Assembly (NCBI GenBank): GCA_050742255.1
Contig: JBOGHU010000014.1
Location: 1-8,746, forward strand
DNA length: 8,746 nucleotides
Source of the DNA: JBOGHU01 sp050742255
GTDB lineage: Bacteria; Actinomycetota; Acidimicrobiia; Acidimicrobiales; CADCSY01
Reading direction: 5' to 3'
Shown here: one piece after another, positions 6,362-8,746 of the stretch
Layout of the letters: each line of letters begins with the position of its first letter
Position numbering within the stretch: the first letter of the stretch is position 1
Position numbers and translations under genes: made by a program
The notes under the pieces: generated by a model
Database searches by the model: none
The model's input: only the letters and a program-made list of their open reading frames with translations
What the model was told of the DNA's origin: nothing

Positions 6362-7576
6362 TCACCCACCACCCCGCAGGTCGCGGGCGGCGAACGCCAG
6401 CACGCTGGCGAGGGGCGCCGCGGGCCGGTCCTGGGAGCCCGGCCCGGCGTAGGTGAAGCGCGTCACCACGTGCTCCCCCTCCCTGGGCCCCTTGCGAACC
6501 AGGACCGACAGGTATGTGCAGAGGGTGTCCCGTCTGCGGTTCTCCTTGGCCTGTTCGGCCCACGCTGCCAGCACGGCCCGGACCTCGGCCTCGTCGATGC
6601 CCTGCGCCGTGGTCAGCCGGCCCACCGGGCCCTTGGTCTCGCTGCGGACCACGTAGCCGGCGACGGTCTGCTCGTCCCAGCCCTCCGGCTGCCACTCCGG
6701 GTCCGGTTGGCCGCGGGACCGCCGGACCACGTCGGCTGTGGTGGCCCGGATCGCCTTCCACAGCTCCGGGAAGCGGGCGCCGGCAGGGTCCATGCCGCTG
6801 ATCACCCCTGCCCCCAGCCCTCGCGCCAGCTCAGGGTCCTCGACCGAGATCTCCAGCCTGTCACCGACCACCCGGAGCTGGATGCGCCGCCCCCCAGCCT
6901 CCTCGGGCATCTCGTCGGCCGTCCCCTCGGTCCCCAGCTCGGAGACCCGCCGCTCGGCCACAGCTCGGGTGATCCCGAAGGACGCCAGCACCTTGGCCGC
7001 CAGGCCCTCCTCCTCGGCGAGGAGCGCCAGCAGGTAGTGGTGCGAGCCCACCCGCTGGCCCTGGGCCAGGGCCCGGGCCTGGGTGATCGTCCTGGCCGCG
7101 GCCACGGTGTGGACCACCTCGCCGGGGTTGGCCTCGGTGACCCGCTGGCCCCCGAGGTGCTGGATGACCAGGCTGCGGACCCGGTTGAGATCGGTTCCCA
7201 GGGTCCCCAGGACCCGGGCGGCCCCACCCTCCCCCTCACGGGCCAGGCCGAGGAGGAGGTGCTCGGTGCCGATGTGGTCGTGATTCAGCTCCAGGGCCTC
7301 CCGGACGCTCAGCTCGACCACCTTCTTGGCCCGGGGGGAGAAGGGTAGGCCCGACGGGGACGACCTGACCTGACCGGTGACCTGCTCCAGTTGGGCCCGC
7401 ACCGCCTCCGGACGCACGCCCAGCTCCGCCAGCACCTCGGCGGCCGTGCTCTGGCCCTCGACGAGGAGCCCCAGCAGGAGGTGCTCGGTGCCGATGTGGT
7501 CGTGGTTGAGGAGCCGGGCCTCCTCCTGGGCACGGGCCACCACCCGCTGGAACTGGTCAGTGAAGCGCTCGAACAC
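6362..7576 (-). CDS. ClpC-type N-domain repeat protein without ATPase modules
   Basis: A 404-residue protein starting at GTG 7576 (MFERFTDQ), with GAGGG just upstream. Residues 1-66 and 78-143 are two Clp N-terminal repeats, nearly identical in plan to ClpC (RVVARAQEEARLLNHDHIGT, EHLLLGLLVEG; then FSPRAKKVVELSVREAL, NHDHIGTEHLLLGLAREG). Residues 160-205 look like a third, degenerate repeat (ALAQGQRVGSHHYLLALLAE). There is no Walker A or B motif, so this is not an unfoldase. Residues 230-404 form a domain I do not recognise, with VVGDRLEISVEDPEL, FPELWKAIRATTADVVRR, WDEQTVAGYVVRSE and a TLCTYLSVLVRKG strand. The Clp N-domain binds adaptors, arginine-phosphorylated substrates or drugs; a free copy may act as a substrate receptor, adaptor or decoy. 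It is the last gene of a probable operon with YjbQ and a small membrane protein. Confidence 0.88.
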   Translation of the reverse strand: MFERFTDQFQRVVARAQEEARLLNHDHIGTEHLLLGLLVEGQSTAAEVLAELGVRPEAVRAQLEQVTGQVRSSPSGLPFSPRAKKVVELSVREALELNHDHIGTEHLLLGLAREGEGGAARVLGTLGTDLNRVRSLVIQHLGGQRVTEANPGEVVHTVAAARTITQARALAQGQRVGSHHYLLALLAEEEGLAAKVLASFGITRAVAERRVSELGTEGTADEMPEEAGGRRIQLRVVGDRLEISVEDPELARGLGAGVISGMDPAGARFPELWKAIRATTADVVRRSRGQPDPEWQPEGWDEQTVAGYVVRSETKGPVGRLTTAQGIDEAEVRAVLAAWAEQAKENRRRDTLCTYLSVLVRKGPREGEHVVTRFTYAGPGSQDRPAAPLASVLAFAARDLRGGG

Positions 7577-7617
7577 AGGCCCTCATTCTGTCCTTCCACG
7601 GCCCGGCGTGCTGGCCC

Positions 7618-7800
7618 TCACCCGAACAGGGTGAACGCCCCGGCCGCCACCAGGGCCACCGCCCACACCATGTCCACGTTGACCCAGGCCCGGCGCAGGA
7701 TCCCGAGCCCCACCCTCTCGTAGACGACCAGCGCCACGACCCCCTGGGCCGTCGCCCTGCCTGCATCCCATCCCCTGCCGACCACCCTGTCAAGGAGCAC
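7618..7800 (-). CDS. Small membrane protein (60 residues)
   Basis: Sixty residues from GTG 7800. A central stretch (GVVALVVYERVGLGILRRAW, about 20-39) and a C-terminal hydrophobic helix (VWAVALVAAGAFTLFG, 45-60) suggest one membrane-spanning helix preceded by an amphipathic or re-entrant one, with RRAWVNVD as the polar turn. This layout resembles small hypothetical actinobacterial membrane proteins, but I cannot name a family. It lies 42 bases after the YjbQ stop and 41 bases before the Clp-N start, in the same direction, which supports a real gene in an operon. It is in the same frame as yjbQ, separated by its TGA. The start is weakly supported because no strong Shine-Dalgarno sequence precedes it. 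Confidence 0.55.
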   Translation of the reverse strand: MLLDRVVGRGWDAGRATAQGVVALVVYERVGLGILRRAWVNVDMVWAVALVAAGAFTLFG

Positions 7801-7842
7801 GCCCGGTGCTCTTCGGCCACCTGCTCGGCGGCATGGCGCCGC

Positions 7843-8244
7843 TCACGCCGGCACGAAGCTGAGGCGCACCCGCCTGCTGGGATTGTCGGCGTTCAGGTCG
7901 ACCAGCACCAGGCTCTGCCACGTCCCCAGCGCCAGCCGGCCGCCGACCACGGGGACGGTGAGCGAGGGGCTGACCAGCAACGGGAGGAGGTGGTCGGCCC
8001 CGTGGCCGGGCGAGCCGTGGCGGTGGCGGTAGCGGTCGTCCCGGGGCAGCAGCCGGTCCAGCAGGTCCTCCAGGTCGGGCTCGGACCCAGACCCGGTCTC
8101 CATCAGGGCCACCCCCGCCGTGGCGTGGGGGGCGAACACGCTCAGGAGCCCGTCTCCACGGCCACGGCAGAACCCGGCCGCCTGCTGGCTCAGGTCGGTG
8201 ACGTGGCGACCGGCGGTGTCGAGGTGGATCTCGGTCGTGTCCAC
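7843..8244 (-). CDS. yjbQ: YjbQ / UPF0047 family protein
   Basis: A 133-residue cytosolic protein, the full family length. It shows the family landmarks: FAPHATAGVALME (His40, Glu49), the middle segment with RHRHGSPGHGADH (His81, His85), PVVGGRLALGTWQSLVLVD (the UPF0047 signature GTWQ at 107-110) and RRVRLSFV at the end. UPF0047 proteins form trimers with a His-lined metal-like pocket. E. coli YjbQ has weak thiamine-phosphate synthase activity, from which the name secondary thiamine-phosphate synthase comes; the true role is unsettled. The GTG at 8244 is favoured by an ideal Shine-Dalgarno sequence five bases upstream. It is the first gene of the operon yjbQ, small membrane protein, Clp-N protein. 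Confidence 0.92.
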   Translation of the reverse strand: MDTTEIHLDTAGRHVTDLSQQAAGFCRGRGDGLLSVFAPHATAGVALMETGSGSEPDLEDLLDRLLPRDDRYRHRHGSPGHGADHLLPLLVSPSLTVPVVGGRLALGTWQSLVLVDLNADNPSRRVRLSFVPA

Positions 8245-8249
8245 CGGCC

Positions 8250-8255
8250 CCTCCT
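8250..8255 (-). promoter_or_regulatory. Ribosome binding site fixing the yjbQ GTG start
   Basis: AGGAGG on the minus strand, five bases before GTG 8244. It is the strongest Shine-Dalgarno sequence I noticed in the window and decides the non-ATG start. Confidence 0.8.
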
Positions 8256-8304
8256 ACCCCAGCGGGGCCGGTCGTCGCCTCCCCCACCTGCCACCGCCGC
8301 CAGG

Positions 8305-8310
8305 TAGCGT
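8305..8310 (+). promoter_or_regulatory. -10 box of the divergent gene, probably leaderless
   Basis: TAGCGT lies nine bases before the ATG at 8320, so the transcript would begin at or next to the start codon. No -35 match is present at the expected distance. The spacing resembles that of the ArsR promoter in this window. Confidence 0.4.
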
Positions 8311-8319
8311 GGGGACCCG

Positions 8320-8746
8320 ATGCCGCGGAGGATGGAGGTCGAGCTCACCAGCCGGCGGGACGACGGTACCTGGACCTGGCGGGCCGCCGGCGCCCGTGAG
8401 CCCAGGGGCGTGGTCGACGGGCATCTGCTCCACCCCGGCGCCAGGGTGGGCGACGTGGTCCAAGCCCAAGCCGTGATCGGCATCGACGGCATCGATGTCA
8501 CCGCCGTGCACCCGCCCAAGGCGGACCGCTCCGAGCCGGCGCGCCTGGAGGTCGTCGGCCCCCCGTCGCGACCCGAGCCTGGCGACGACCGCCGCTCCCG
8601 GCCGGGCCGACCTCACCCCCGGCCCGGCCCCCGGGCCGACCGCCGGCGGGAACCCTCCCACACCGGCGGGCCCCCCTCTCGGGGGGGGCCCCGTGGAGCC
8701 GGCGCCCGCCCTCGCCCGTCCCGCCGGGCGGCGGCGGTGCCGGGCC
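8320..8746 (+). CDS. Small-domain protein with Arg/Pro/Gly-rich tail (3' partial)
   Basis: An open frame of 142 codons runs from ATG 8320 to the right edge with no stop. Residues 1-80 look like a compact beta-rich domain: MEVELTSRRDDGTWTWRAAG, then REPRGVVDGHLLHPGARVGD and VVQAQAVIGIDGIDVTAVHPPK. The GVV-x(5)-L-x(4)-VGD-V pattern recalls small OB- or TRAM-like folds, which bind RNA, but this is a guess. From residue 85 the sequence is Arg, Pro and Gly rich and surely disordered, typical of nucleic-acid-associated tails. Similar N-terminal domains occur in hypothetical actinobacterial proteins; I cannot name a function. It is transcribed away from yjbQ; 75 bases separate the two starts. An internal ATG at 8332 has a GGAGG directly touching it, too close to serve as a start. 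Confidence 0.65.
   Translation, partial: MPRRMEVELTSRRDDGTWTWRAAGAREPRGVVDGHLLHPGARVGDVVQAQAVIGIDGIDVTAVHPPKADRSEPARLEVVGPPSRPEPGDDRRSRPGRPHPRPGPRADRRREPSHTGGPPSRGGPRGAGARPRPSRRAAAVPG
8668..8691. repeat. All-GC hairpin with a G8 run inside the tail-coding region
   Basis: GGGCCCCCC (8668-8676) can pair perfectly with GGGGGGCCC (8683-8691) around a six-base loop. It lies in the Arg/Gly-rich tail of the gene at 8320. The run of eight G at 8681-8688 is a likely place for sequencing slippage, so the frame beyond it is less certain. Confidence 0.5.

Noticed and set aside
7771..7793. TTGACA on the minus strand inside the start of the small membrane protein gene
   Set aside because: The box at 17 bases is TGGGAT, a poor -10, and the gene start would have to move downstream. 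It is probably chance.
1..8746. CRISPR arrays, tRNA or rRNA genes, insertion sequences, integrases
   Set aside because: No regularly spaced repeats, tRNA-like arms, transposase motifs or terminal inverted repeats were seen on reading both strands. Short degenerate signals could be missed without a covariance-model search.

Overview
The window is very GC-rich. It carries families typical of high-GC Actinomycetota: a DinB/MDMPI-like protein, a hemerythrin protein with an actinobacterial-style tail, and a ClpC-type N-domain. Two putative promoters lie so close to their start codons that the transcripts should be leaderless. An actinobacterium, possibly of the Acidimicrobiia, is my best guess; this is inference from family recognition, not a search.

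Left block (1-1670). The 3' end of an unrecognised plus-strand gene converges on a minus-strand operon of three overlapping genes: an ArsR-type repressor, an SRPBCC/AHSA1 protein and a DinB/MDMPI-like protein. The operon has a good -35/-10 promoter (TTGACA, 17 bp, TATGGT) and two dyads that look like operators. The SRPBCC gene carries a single-base frameshift.

Middle block (1862-6022), all minus strand. In transcription order it holds a Rieske [2Fe-2S] domain fused to a large His-rich domain, a GT2 glycosyltransferase, a hemerythrin-domain protein, an extended-SDR NAD-dependent epimerase, and what looks like the first residues of a second GT2. The glycosyltransferase loses its C-terminal part and runs straight into the hemerythrin gene. 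The second glycosyltransferase stops matching its family near 1890. The SRPBCC gene and this block together hold six frameshifts (near 943, 2168, 2782, 3588, 3770 and 3958), while the 4.4 kb to the right has none in its intact genes. The segment is therefore either poorly assembled or freshly decaying.

Right block (6023-8746). The intergenic region behind the Rieske gene contains a 28-bp sequence with the layout of a Xer recombination site (dif). To its right lies a minus-strand operon: YjbQ/UPF0047, a 60-residue membrane protein, and a protein built of ClpC-type N-terminal repeats with no ATPase module and an unrecognised C-terminal domain. A divergent plus-strand gene with a small N-terminal domain and an Arg/Pro/Gly-rich tail runs off the right edge.

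The most interesting signals are the dif-like site, the ATPase-less Clp N-domain protein in its small operon, the Rieske fusion, and the cluster of frameshifts and joins at 940-4000. No tRNA, rRNA, CRISPR array, insertion sequence or integrase was seen.
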